The notes below the pieces were generated by a model. It was not told where the DNA came from. It did no database searches and saw only the letters and a program-made list of their open reading frames with translations. DNA of 64,000 nucleotides. It comes from Eucommia ulmoides (lineage: Eukaryota > Streptophyta > Magnoliopsida > Garryales > Eucommiaceae). The stretch is taken from NCBI GenBank assembly GCA_016647705.1, contig CM028334.1, positions 10,697,546 through 10,761,545 on the forward strand. Direction: 5' to 3'. The first letter of the stretch is position 1. Each line of letters begins with the position of its first letter. The position numbers were made by a program, and so were the translations under genes. Of this stretch, positions 44,782 through 55,082 are shown one piece after another.

Positions 44782-45778
44782 TGGCTTTTTAGATTGTTGT
44801 TAATATTGTGAATAAGTAATTTGATTTTAATTTAGGCATTTTTTTTATTTCTAATTTTTGTTTTCTGAGTTTTGTTTGTTTTGCTAGGTACTTGAAGATG
44901 TCTCATCAACAAGTGCTATTATGATTTTTTAACAAGATTCTGAACCATTTTATTGTGCTTGAGATAGATATAAGGAGTTGCTCGTTCGATTCTCCAGTCA
45001 TGGTTTCCCAAAAGAGTATCAATTACTGAACTTCCTCGACGAGTTACAAGCGGCAACAAGAACGTGGGTAGAATGAGGAAATGGTACCACATCTTTCTAC
45101 GACCTACCTACGAACGAAGCCTATTTGTCGTTGAAAGACATGGCCGAGTTGGACTATCATAGTTGGAATTTTTCAACAAGTTACCAAAACTTGGGGTATA
45201 ATTCCAACATTTCGGCGCCATGGATTGATACCCCGGACCAACCTATGGAGTCTTTCGCCACCCTGGAAGAAATGTTCATTGTAATCATGGGGAAAACTCA
45301 GGTTTTCTTGAGGGGAACTCATGATCATCTCAATGAGCATAAGGACCGTCTTGACAATATTGAGACGACTTGTGCTGAAATCGATATGACCGTAAAGTCT
45401 CTTGAGACGCAAATCGGTCAACTAATTAGCTACATTGAGACCGAGTCGGGAATGGTGGCACTAAAAGACACACATGCCACATTCATCGAAAGCCACCATG
45501 AGGAACCGAATGCAAGCAGGAGGAACTTGGGTGCATTCAATGACGATAATTCGAATGAGAAGGAAACCCAAGTATAGATCAACGATGAAAAATCAAAAGA
45601 AGACAACATGCCACATGATCTTCAGATGACGTTGCATCGCTACCGTGAAAAAAATAACATAATGCAAATTCGAATTCATCGACACGAGCTTCAAATGACA
45701 GCATGTGAGCATCTCCAAGAAGGTTTGGTTGGCGGAGTGCGTACTTACATGAGATGCTCAAGGGATCTTGAATATTAG
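44782..45778 (+). pseudogene. gag of the C-family element with extra tail frame
   Basis: ATG at 44898 (MSHQQVLL) is followed by a break and large internal loss: the retro-gag core is missing and reading resumes near 44940 with RYKELLVRFSSHGFP. The main frame (45125-45577) has SLKDMAELDYHSWNFST, then a coiled HDHLNEHKDRLDNIETT...VKSLETQIGQL stretch equal to A's and B's post-core region. After a single TAG (45575-45577) the same frame continues 66 codons (MPHDLQMTLHRYREKNNIM, ending MRCSRDLEY) that do not resemble the gags above. No pol or 3' LTR follows, so the element is truncated near 45.8 kb. Confidence 0.65.
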
Positions 45779-45969
45779 TCATATGTTAAAATGTCCAGTG
45801 GTGAGAGTAATGTATAATGTTTTGGAGTTGGTGAATTGCAGTTTAACTATGTATTTCTTTTTAAATCTAACGTATCATTTCTACATTAAATTATAATAAT
45901 GTTACTTCTACCAAACAACATACTTTTTATCTTCATTTAAATTCCAAAAACACATATATGATAACAAAG

Positions 45970-48189
45970 GTTTATGTTGGCCCAGTTAACTATCCAAGAG
46001 GGGGGTGAATTAGGTAGTATTAAAAAATTAATTCAAATAATAACACTTCAAAAATCAAATAATTAATTTTATTCTAAAATTAATTATTATCTTTATAGTA
46101 GCGGATATGTGTTATAAACTAGGTGCACACCAAACAACAATATAAGTAAAATAAATAAAACAGCACACCACGATATATCCTAATTCATCAAGCTAATCTT
46201 AGCTAATCCAGTCCTTCGAGCCCCACGGAGATTCGCACCCACTAAACTCAAGATTCATTTACAGGTAGGAACCAAACCCTCACAATGATTCTTTTCGCAG
46301 GCTTATAATCAACCTTTACAAATTCTTTTTTCCAGGCTCAGGAATAACCTCTACTTTTACAAGCTCAAGAATAACCTAATTCTATTACAGGGAGAATCAC
46401 AACCTAATTCTTTTTATACCTTAGGCTCAAGAATCAAAACCTCACAAAACCACTCCAATTATCATTTTCTCAGGTAAGGATGGAATCTTTACAAATCACT
46501 CACAATTAATTCTATAAATGAAGAATTAACACCTCATTCTCTTTACCAAAAGATATTGAAACCAAGTTACACCTAATTAGACACTCCCAATGGTATTTAA
46601 TCCACACACAACTCACCAATTATAAAAATTGATAAGTTCTTCCCACTCGGAGTTTCTGCCACCTCAAATTAATTAATACTTAATTAATGTCCTGATACTA
46701 GTGATAGAAATAAAGTGAGGAAACAAAATCTGATTATAATAAAGAATGCGGGTAACACAATTAAGCACGTAATCAGATTAACACACAAATCGTTTTAAAA
46801 GATTTTTATGCTTTTAAAGTTCACAAAAACAATTTCTCAAAAAGATCAATTCACTAAGCAAGTAATAATAATCAAACACTCAATTAAAGAATAAGTTTAG
46901 AATAATCTCACCAGGACAGATCGCTAGACAGCTCAAATTGGTGACGCCAAATAAATTTGCGCTTTAACTTAAGAACTTTAACTCCAGAATAATCTCACAA
47001 TATTTTTCAGTATAATATAAGAATGATAACTCTTAGAAAAGCTTAGAAACTGAATAATTCTTGATATTGTCACTTAATTATGTGAAATTCGTAGGTTTAT
47101 TTATAACCACTTGAAACAAGTCCTATAACGGTTAGTTTCCGCAAGATATGTCTTTTAAAATCACTTATAGACCTCATATATTGATACCTTTCTTTTAAGG
47201 TATATTTCGCTTAATAATAACTTTCAAAATATTCAATTTAATCCCTCAAAAGAATTTTTAAACCCAATTTGATAAGATAGGAAGTATTAAAAGGACTAAT
47301 TTGAAAAATACTTCAATTACATGTATCAAATCTATAGGAATATTAAAATAAAAGTATTATATCTTAAATATATCCACATCCCTAAAATCACTCAATCTGG
47401 TAACCAAATAATGGCTAGTTTTGGATTAAATCCCAAAATTCCATAAAATCTGAAACAAACTCATCAGTCGACCGACAAACACTCATAAGTCGATCGCCCG
47501 ATTCAGGTTGTAGCCCAAGCCAAACATTTCTTGCCCATCGGTCGACTGGTAATTCGCATTCTGTCGACTGAACGATACAGAGAGTTTATCCTCTAAGCAC
47601 AGGTCGACCTCCCTATCGACTGATCGATTCAGAGAGTTCACTTTCTACGCCAGGTCGACCTATCTGTCGACTGATCGATTCAGCAAGTTTGTCTTATATG
47701 CTTCAATCGACTTATCAGTCGACTCCTCATTGTTGAAAACTTCTCTCCAATTCGTTTTTAATACATTCTCATTGACGTTTTCACCCCTTTAACTAATTTT
47801 TTTTTCTCAATTAGCTCCACTAAATTCTTAAATTTAATTTTAATTAATTATCAATATTTTTTTTTTCAATTACACATAAGAGCATATAATTTCACTAATT
47901 GGGATCCTCTCAAAACACACATAAATTTAAAAACTTTTTGTGTCGTGTGTGATCCTAATTGGGATACATTAAGAGCAAAAATTAACCTATATTGTTTTCC
48001 CTTAGATTCTTAAAAATCTTTAGTCTCTTAATTTCCATCGTCTTTGTCAGTCTCTTTATCATGCATTCATTACTTGTCATCATATTTTCATCATTAGAAC
48101 TAATAAACTGAAACACTTAATCAAACCGTTAGTTCCACCAAAATCATCAACCTTTAATTGTTCATCAAAATCTTAGGATCAACAGTTTA
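45970..48189 (-). mobile_element. 2.2-kb solo LTR with perfect GTTTA duplication
   Basis: LTR 45975-48184 (2210 bp). Minus strand starts TGTTGATCCTAAGATTTTGA and ends GGGCCAACA. Both flanks are GTTTA (45970-45974 and 48185-48189). The end region contains TTCACCCCCCTCTTGG, a word common at the ends of some plant copia LTRs, so copia is the likely superfamily. TATA-like GGTTATAAATAAA lies at about 47108-47096. No internal region remains: a product of LTR-LTR recombination. Confidence 0.8.
47465..47735 (-). promoter_or_regulatory. GTCGAC/ATCGAT repeat cluster in the solo LTR
   Basis: Five or more copies of a GTCGAC...TCGACTGATCGATTCAG-type word, each followed by AGAGAGTTT-like spacer, with about 75-bp spacing. 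It lies upstream (on minus) of the TATA-like site. Palindromic repeated boxes are known enhancers in some copia LTRs; function here is inferred. Confidence 0.5.
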
Positions 48190-48955
48190 CAATACTAGGA
48201 CAATACGTAGAAAGAAACACATAGTCCAGTACAAACACACCTACTAAAAAATACAAGATTAAAATAGAGTTTGTTAAATGGGCCGATCAACAACCCTTCA
48301 TGCTTGGATATCTTCAAGGATCGTCAGGTATTCCATGAATATACCATCAAGAAATTCTACAAACTCGTTAAATTCAAATAAATAGTCCCAACCCTTTGAA
48401 GTCATCCTAACTGCCAAGTTGTTCATCGATTTCGGTAAGTACTTCACCATGCTACCTGTCTCATTTAGGAGTCACGCAAACTTACCAATGTTTATCATAT
48501 CCTCAACAGAAGCTTTGCAGTCATAATAAATTATGCAATTTGTGAACATTATTTAATTCAACATTAAAAGGCCTTAGTGAATACTTTGTAGGCTAGTATC
48601 TTTTTGACACTTCGGTAAAGTGTTGCCGCATACCAACTCTGTCCCTACAAAACCACTATACCAGTTGCCTATTCGCGTTCTAATTAGCCCCTCTAATGTA
48701 GTGACATGCTGACCAGTTATGTGGCCACCAACATTGACCAAGTACTTACCTACAAAATAACCAATTGTCAAATTAGGAATAAATAAATATAAAAAAGAAT
48801 AATGTATATATATTCAAAAACATTCACTGTAATATTCTTCATAAATTTTATTCATTGTCTTTAAGAACAAAACAAAACAAAGTGGATACCACTAAACAAA
48901 TATTGTAAAAACACACGTTGCTAATTATGAGAACTAAGGTTGTTCCTATTGATAG

Positions 48956-48988
<33 letters not shown>

Positions 48989-49000
48989 TTAAAATTAGTA
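48190..49000. other. Unassigned DNA with A homopolymer
   Basis: Apart from the frame at 48279-48771 nothing is recognised. A run of about 28 A at 48957-48985. Confidence 0.5.
48279..48771 (-). pseudogene. Unidentified gene-like frame, about 160 codons with stops
   Basis: Minus strand. A frame from 48771 (or from about 48748 if the TTTTGTAG before GTAAGTAC is a splice acceptor) runs without indels to 48279. It reads KYLVNVGGHITGQHVTTLE, RTRIGNWYSGFVGTELV, KYLPKSMNNLAVRMTSKGWD and LFEFNEFVEFLDGIFMEYL, interrupted by four or five stops, two or more being TGA. I do not recognise it. Decay by stops without frameshifts resembles the frame at 40561-41067. Confidence 0.35.
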
Positions 49001-49254
49001 ACAAATTGGCGAGAAATGGGGGAACAAAATAGTGGAAAAAACTTTGGCTGGAAAAAAATAAAAAGAGAAAAAAAATTAGGGAAATTTTTCAGAGGGAAAT
49101 TTTTTTGGCGAGAATTCCGTTGGTGGGAAAGTGGTTGGCGGAAAATGAGGAAGGTGCCAAAAATTGCCTATATATGCATCTATACTTTCAGAATGATCAT
49201 TCATACCACATTAATTTCTCTTCTTTATTTTCTTTACTCAAAAAATTAGTTCAA

Positions 49255-50045
49255 ATGGCAAGCGGGTTAGGAAACAATAAGGGTAAGGGCAAAGGCAAAG
49301 GCAAGGAAAAAATGAATTTATTGCACTAGTGAGGGTTCAGGGACAATGGACCATACTAAGTACTAAGATGAGATAGGTACATAGTATGGAATCTAGATAT
49401 GTTTGGTCAAAGGTCATACATTGGAGCAAAGAAGAATCATGGTGCCCACTACTATGGTTTGACACCCAAGCGAGGTTGTGTTACCCCCAGGACGTGTACG
49501 ATCCATGAGATGTTGTTATAGATTGTACTGGTGTTCAATGACAACCATATCTCTCTCTGGTGCATGGATGAATCCCATGATAAGGAAACAAATTTTCTTA
49601 GTACACGGTGATCCTTTCAAACAAACTGTTTGATGGGTCAATCGCCGTTACCACGAGAGTTACAACTACACCAAATGGGGCAAGGATAGTGAAGAGACAA
49701 AGAATTTACAATGGCCAAAGTTAATGGTAAAAAGGAACCGTTATGAGGTAAGGTCTTACGTGTACCACCTCAAGATTCTGAAATTACGGTCTTTCGAAAT
49801 ATTGAAAAACAAACCGGATAACGTCGGCAAAATTTGTCACGTATTAAAATAAGAAATAGAATAAATGGAGAAACGAATTCATGTCAAACAGATACTCCAC
49901 CAGATTTGGAAGACCAATGCACCAAATGCAAACGAGCAGTTGTCAAAGTATTTTACCGATCTCAAATACACAGATGACTAGAACTATCCGATTACGAAAA
50001 TAGAGAGATTTACTACGAATGATTTGATAAAACTAAGTAGTTATC
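49255..50045 (+). pseudogene. Unidentified gene-like remnant with promoter-like start
   Basis: ATG at 49255 (MASGLGNNKGKGKGKGKEK, a Lys/Gly-rich start) is preceded by CCTATATATGC (49168-49178), a TATA-like site at a plausible distance. After an early TAG, coding-like pieces continue in shifting frames. Near 49735-50035: YEVRSYVYHLKILKLRSFEI, then IHVKQILHQIWKTNAPNANE and LSKYFTDLKYTDD with stops. Family unknown. It lies on the plus strand at the right end of the MULE/PMD segment. Confidence 0.3.
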
Positions 50046-50640
50046 GATGCTAGAAAAGTTCAATTATGGGTACTATTTTCTAATTTAGCTAATGTTTTTT
50101 TTTTCTTTTTATGATTAATTATACCTGTTAACGCGTTTAATTTCAGTATGATGTTTATAATTATTCTAAGTGGCTTCGCCATTAAGATTATATTCATTCA
50201 TATAACTTCTAAAATAAAATTTAATTAATATTTTTATTCTTGGAATACTCCAAAATAGAAATAGAATTTCCATCTCAGTTTATGGGAAGTAGAAACAGAA
50301 AAGCATAAACACTAACCGAACACCACCTTAGTATTTGGGTTTTTTATTTTATTTTATTTTTATTTTTTTGGGTTCCCAAAAACCCTAGAATAGAAACAAA
50401 AAAAACAAACATATTTTCTTTCAAAATGCTCTATGAATCTACAAATCTTGAATGTGTGATCCATAATATATTAGGTGAAAGAAACGAAATAATCCATTAG
50501 TTAAGTGATGTTTCAATTGATAGGTGGTGGTGTTAGTTTATTTTATTTTATTTTTGTGTGTTTTTTAGTTATGATAAAGAAATTGTTCTAAAAATCTGCA
50601 AAGGAACAAAAGTGGCTCTCTTCTTTTTTCAGTTTGTGTT
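50046..50640. other. AT-rich DNA, nothing recognised
   Basis: No coding frame or terminal structure. It contains TTTTA-type simple repeats at 50340-50370 and 50540-50560. Confidence 0.5.
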
Positions 50641-50960
50641 GAAATTAAAGGGTAGGATGAAATAAGACCTAGGGTTGTGAACCCCGACTCTTTGTTTAAC
50701 CCGATTTCTAAATAGAACCCAAGGTTCACAACCCCAGGTATGGGTTTTTTTCAAAAACATTTACTCACAGTTTGAATTTTAAATAGTAGTTACGATTTGA
50801 ATTTCGAACCAGGGGTTCACAACCCTGTGTATAATTTAAAAAAAAATAAATTAAATTGTATACCTGGGGTTGTGAACCCCAGGTATATGAAAGTTGGGTT
50901 TTCTAGTACCCGGGGTTGGTAACACCTGGTTTTAATACATAGTGTTACCAACTCCGAGTT
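50640..50960. repeat. Palindrome cluster GGGGTTGTGAACCCC
   Basis: Inverted words built on GGTTGTGAACCCC or GGTTCACAACCCC recur near 50671, 50716, 50808 and 50862. The last, 50857-50889, is a near-perfect palindrome (TATACCTGGGGTT...AACCCCAGGTATA). Related GTTACCAAC/GTTGGTAAC words follow at 50910-50950. It resembles the LTR palindrome clusters, but no LTR ends were located around it. Confidence 0.6.
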
Positions 50961-51092
50961 GTAAGCCTCCAGTAAATAAGTTCTAAATCACCATTTTTCA
51001 GAAATTATGTTTTAAAACTTTTTTTTTTTTTTTTTTGTGAACGACTCGATTTTTGAATGATGGTACTAATAGCATGGGGAATAAAGTTGAAT

Positions 51093-51420
51093 ATAGGACA
51101 AATTACAAATTTGGTCCTCTTATTTGCATTGTGCTTTCTATGTAACCCTCAATTTGTTCAATATGGTCCTCATATTTGTATATGATTTTTTATGTGGTCC
51201 TTTTTGTTAAAAATAGGGTTTAACTTTGATGGAATTTTATCATGTGACTTGCATATACCATCTTTTAGGGGTAAAAATATAATTTTTTTTTCTTTACTAT
51301 CTCTTTTTCTTCTCTTTTTTAATGAGAGAGAAGTTCATATTTTAGAGAGGGAAGACAATATTGAGATAAATAGAGATAGAGAAAGAGAGAGAAATGGGTC
51401 TTATCTTTGATGTATCTAAC
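51093..51420. mobile_element. Possible one-sided MITE remnant
   Basis: ATAGGACAAATTACAAATTTGGTCCTC, repeated TGGTCCT words, a pyrimidine tract and then a purine tract (GAGAGAGAAG) resemble one arm and centre of a foldback element like that at 41685. No matching second arm or target duplication was found. Confidence 0.25.
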
Positions 51421-51514
51421 ACCTAATTCATTTCACTCATTCAAAATAAAAAAGATTATGTATAATAGTAATAGATATACCAATTCTCATTGATGTTTTC
51501 TCATTCCCTCCCCT

Positions 51515-51530
51515 CCCCCCCCCCCCCCCC
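51515..51530. repeat. C homopolymer (16 C)
   Basis: Sixteen consecutive C. Confidence 0.9.
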
Positions 51531-51544
51531 TTTATTAGTGATTA

Positions 51545-52171
51545 AATAGTTGATACATATTGTTGATGTCAAATCTTGGACGACCCCAACGATATGGTCT
51601 GATCACTGTTGGTGGAGATCTTCTTCCGTGCTGGGTTGGGGATAGAAAGGTCCAGGATCAGCCCATCCGGCTCGAAATGGAGGGGGCTAGAGCGATCCAG
51701 AATGGGTTCTGAGTTGTAAAGCAACCTGAGAGTCCCCTGATCCATGAAGAGTCTTGGTCCAATAAGGAATGGATCCGAGATGGGATGGATCCAAGTTGGA
51801 ACGGGCAACAACTTGTCACCTACACAAAGGACTTACCGGGATGGACCTGGCGTATCCCCTCCAGCGTGAGAATCAGCACTTATGGGGAAGATATAAAAAT
51901 ATGCTATCGAGAAGGGTAAAAAAAAAATTAGTGTACCTTTGGGCATTAGTATGCCCTCCTTTACATAGGCAATAAATTGATTAGTTTAGGGGCTTAAGCA
52001 GAAATTAGCGTCCCATCTCGGCACATGGACAATGAGAGGGCGAGTGGAAAGCTTAATATTGTGAGCCTGGGCTTTTTGGACCTTTTGCTAAGGCCCATGG
52101 CAAGGAATATCGGCAAGTGGATAAGTGACCTTGCCCATGATTCCTGAAGGATTCTTCTTGTAGCCTGCGAT
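51545..52171. other. Unassigned DNA left of the Tat element
   Basis: Less AT-rich than its surroundings, with only short frames on both strands and no recognised motif. It could be an old non-autonomous retroelement piece. It ends in GGGAG, the likely left target duplication of the Tat element. Confidence 0.35.
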
Positions 52172-52464
52172 GGGAGTGTAGACACGGCATTTTTGACCGC
52201 CTCGCAAAAAAATTATACTTTATTTTATAGTTACCTTTTTTTTATTTTATTTATTTTGTTTTGATTGTACCGTATTTATGCGGTTTAATACTGCTAAATT
52301 AAGTTTTATTAATCTCTTAAGTAAATTAAATATTAGTAATTGATTTTATTTTATTTTTTTTGGTTTTGTAGATTTTCGAAGTGGAATAAAAACGCGTTAA
52401 TTCGGAACAAAATGGACAAGAAACAGACGAGAACGAGAGAGGCCTGGACCGAACGCGGGGGGGG

Positions 52465-52678
52465 CTACAAAAGGGTCGCTGGTGCGACCAGTGGACTGGC
52501 CGCATGTGCGGCCAGCAGGGGGGTGTTCCCCCCTGCTTTTGGGTGCACCGAATTTGGTGCACCCAAAAGCTGGTGGGTGCACCGAATTTCGGTGCACCCA
52601 CCCCTTTTTTTAATTTTTTTCTACTTTTTGTTACTTTTTTGTTTTGTTGTCGGCAAGTTTCACTTCATTCCTATAAAT
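52465..52678 (+). promoter_or_regulatory. Tat LTR promoter: inverted repeats and TATA
   Basis: Upstream stems: CTGGCCGCA/TGCGGCCAG (52496-52515), GGGTGCACC/GGTGCACCC (52549-52573 region) and GGTGGGTGCACCGA/TCGGTGCACCCACC (52572-52602). About 70 bp later comes CTATAAATAG (52671-52680). The stems could form hairpins in RNA or act as binding sites in DNA. Confidence 0.6.
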
Positions 52679-53050
52679 AGGAATGAAGGCTCACAAGGGG
52701 GAGGGGGATTTTTTGGAGGGGAAGAAATTTTTTGAGAGAAATTTTTGTAAGGGAGAGGGGAAATCTGGAGAAAATTTTTTAAGAAAATAATATTATTTTC
52801 ATTTTATTGAAATTTTGAAGAAGAAAAATCTCCAAGAAGGTGGTAAATTTTCATCTGTTGTAAATCTTACTCTTATTTTTTTAAGTCGTTATTATACTAA
52901 TTTTTTTTTTTTGTAAATTAGATTTTTTTTTTTTTTCTTCTTCCTTTATTATTTATTTATTTATTACTTTTATTTTCTTTTTTATTTTTTTTATTATTAT
53001 TATTATTTTATTTATTTTTATTTATTTATTTATTTTTATTTTTTTGAGTA

Positions 53051-53990
53051 AACAATACGAGGTGGAAAATTCCCAACCTTCAATTTGAATGGCTAAAATT
53101 TAGAAGGGAATTACTCTCCTCGATGCGTGTGTGTGGGTGTTTTATTTAATTTGTATTAAATATAATGTGCTAACAATACGAGGTGGAAAATTCTCAACCT
53201 TCAATTTGAATGGCTAAAATTTAGAAGGAAATTACTCTCCTCGATGCGTGTGTGCGGGTATTTTATTTAATTTGTATTAAATATAATGTGCTAACAATAC
53301 GAGGTGGAAAATTCCCAACCTTCAATTTGAATGGCTAAAATTTAGAAGGGAATTACTCTCCTCGATGCGTGTGTGCGGGTGTTTTATTTAATTTGTATTA
53401 AATATAATGTGCTAACAATACGAGGTGGAAAATTCCCAACCTTCAATTTGAATGGCTAAAATTTAGAAGGGAATTACTCTCCTCGATGCGTGTGTGCGGG
53501 TGTTTTATTTAATTTGTATTAAATATAATGTGCTAACAATAGGAGGTGGAAAATTCTCAACCTTCAATTTGAATGGCTAAATTTAGAAGGGAATTACTCT
53601 CCTCGATGCGTGTGTGCGGGTGTTTTATTTAATTTGTATTAAATATAATGTACTAACAATATGAGGTGGAAAATTCTCAACCTTCAATTTGAACGGCATA
53701 AATTTAGAAGGGAATTACTCTCCTCGATACGTGTGTGCGGGTGTTTTATTTAATTTGTATTAAATATAATGTGCTAACAATACGAGGTGGAAAATTTCCA
53801 ACCTTCAATTTGAATGGCTAAATTTAGAAGGGAATTACTCTCCTCGATGCGTGTGTGCGGGTGTTTTATTTAATTTGTATTAAATATAATGTGCTAACAA
53901 TACGAGGTGGAAAATTCCCAACCTTCAATCAGAACGGTCTAGGTTTAGAAGGGAGATTACTTCCCTCAATGTGTGTGTATGTGTATATGT
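53051..53990 (+). repeat. 121-bp minisatellite, eight units, inside the LTR
   Basis: Units begin AACAATACGAGGTGGAAAAT at 53051, 53172, 53293, 53414, 53535, 53655, 53776 and 53896. Each has TTACTCTCCTCGATGCGTGT and a TATTTAATTTGTATTAAATA palindrome-like end. Middle units are nearly identical, and the last is truncated and diverged. It lies downstream of the TATA site, so it would be transcribed. Confidence 0.95.
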
Positions 53991-54399
53991 GTATATAAGG
54001 AGGATTTAAAAATAAAATAAAAACATTCGGATTTAAATTCTAATTGGACTTAATCGGATAAGGTACCGTCTTTGGACGGGCGTCTTGGGGTGCTTGACAC
54101 CTTCCCTGAGCGTAACTGACCCCCGAACTCTCTAAACGAATCTCTGGTTAGACCATATTATTTTTGGAGTCAAATTTTACTTAAGCCATTTTTTTAAATT
54201 ATTTTCAAAAAAGAAAAATATGGTGACCTAGCACATCATTTAAACCCAATGCTAGGTGGCGACTCCTTTTTCTAAAACAGGCTTAAGTATATTTTATCAA
54301 CGTTTTTAAAAACCCTTCTCGTTTTACCAGTGCCAAGCATATATAAACATATATCTATATTTTTTCTGGTTTTCTCTGGAAAATCGGGGCGCGTTCAAC

Positions 54400-54418
54400 T
54401 GGCGACTCCGCTGGGGAC
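54400..54418 (+). promoter_or_regulatory. Primer binding site, tRNA-Arg type
   Basis: TGGCGACTCCGCTGGGGAC. Tat-lineage elements such as Ogre use a tRNA-Arg-complementary site of this form. Confidence 0.85.
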
Positions 54419-55082
54419 GGCTGAGGGTCAAGCCCAATATGTCTGAATAAGTCCAATTAATCTAAAGTCCGAATGTTAAATTTTATTTTATTTTTTCCCT
54501 CAATTCAGTAAATAAGTTGTGATTTTTTTTTATTTTTTATTTTTTATTTTTTTTTATATATCATTTATTTTTATTTTATATATATATATATATTTTTATT
54601 TTTATTTTTTCCTCTCAGGCCCTTATATCGTTGTAAATCCTCTGACAAAAATAAAACTGTCTTGTATCCATATTATCCTCTCAGGATTCTATGATACAAG
54701 ACGAGAAAGGGATTTTTGTACTCGATGGATTTATGACGTCTGGGGAAGTCCTAAAAAAAAATAAATAAATAAATAAATAAAACACCAAACAAGTTCAAAG
54801 TTTTCAATATCGGTAGGGAACGACCAAAAAAAAAATAAAATAAAATAAAAAATAATTTTTTTTTTTTTTTAATTAGTCGTTACCGAAATTGAAATCTTCG
54901 AATTAGAAAGAGCTTTAAGGCCACCTAAGACCCACATGAACTAAAAAAAATGATTTTTTTTTTTTTTTAAAGGTGAAAAAGAAAAGGACAAGACAAAGAA
55001 AATTGGTCCCAGAAAAGCAAATCCAGTTCCCCCCTTTCGAAGTCCGATCTTTACACGCAGTCGAGCACAGACTCATTCCAGG
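54419..55082 (+). other. Leader of the Tat/Ogre-like element
   Basis: About 660 nt with T and A homopolymers (54521-54545, 54857-54870, 54954-54969). The frame at 54519-54764 is hydrophobic because of the T-rich tract and is not a gene. No extra ORF before gag, unlike classical Ogre. Confidence 0.6.

Larger units (their letters stand above)
52177..54397 (+). repeat. 5' LTR of the Tat/Ogre-like element
   Basis: It starts TGTAGACACGGCATTTTTGA and ends GGCGCGTTCA, two bases before the PBS; 2221 bp. It contains a palindrome cluster, a TATA box and eight 121-bp tandem units. The usual Tat-lineage LTR start word (TGTxGACACxGCATTTT) and the PBS spacing support both boundaries. Confidence 0.8.

Noticed and set aside
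52326-52735. 131-codon plus and 91-codon minus frames in the Tat LTR
   Set aside because: They span the promoter inverted repeats and TATA box; no recognised protein.
53051-53990. CRISPR-like regular array
   Set aside because: Whole 121-bp units repeat without unique spacers, in a plant LTR; it is a minisatellite.
54519-54764. Hydrophobic Phe/Ile/Tyr-rich frame resembling a membrane protein
   Set aside because: It arises from T-rich simple sequence in the Tat leader.
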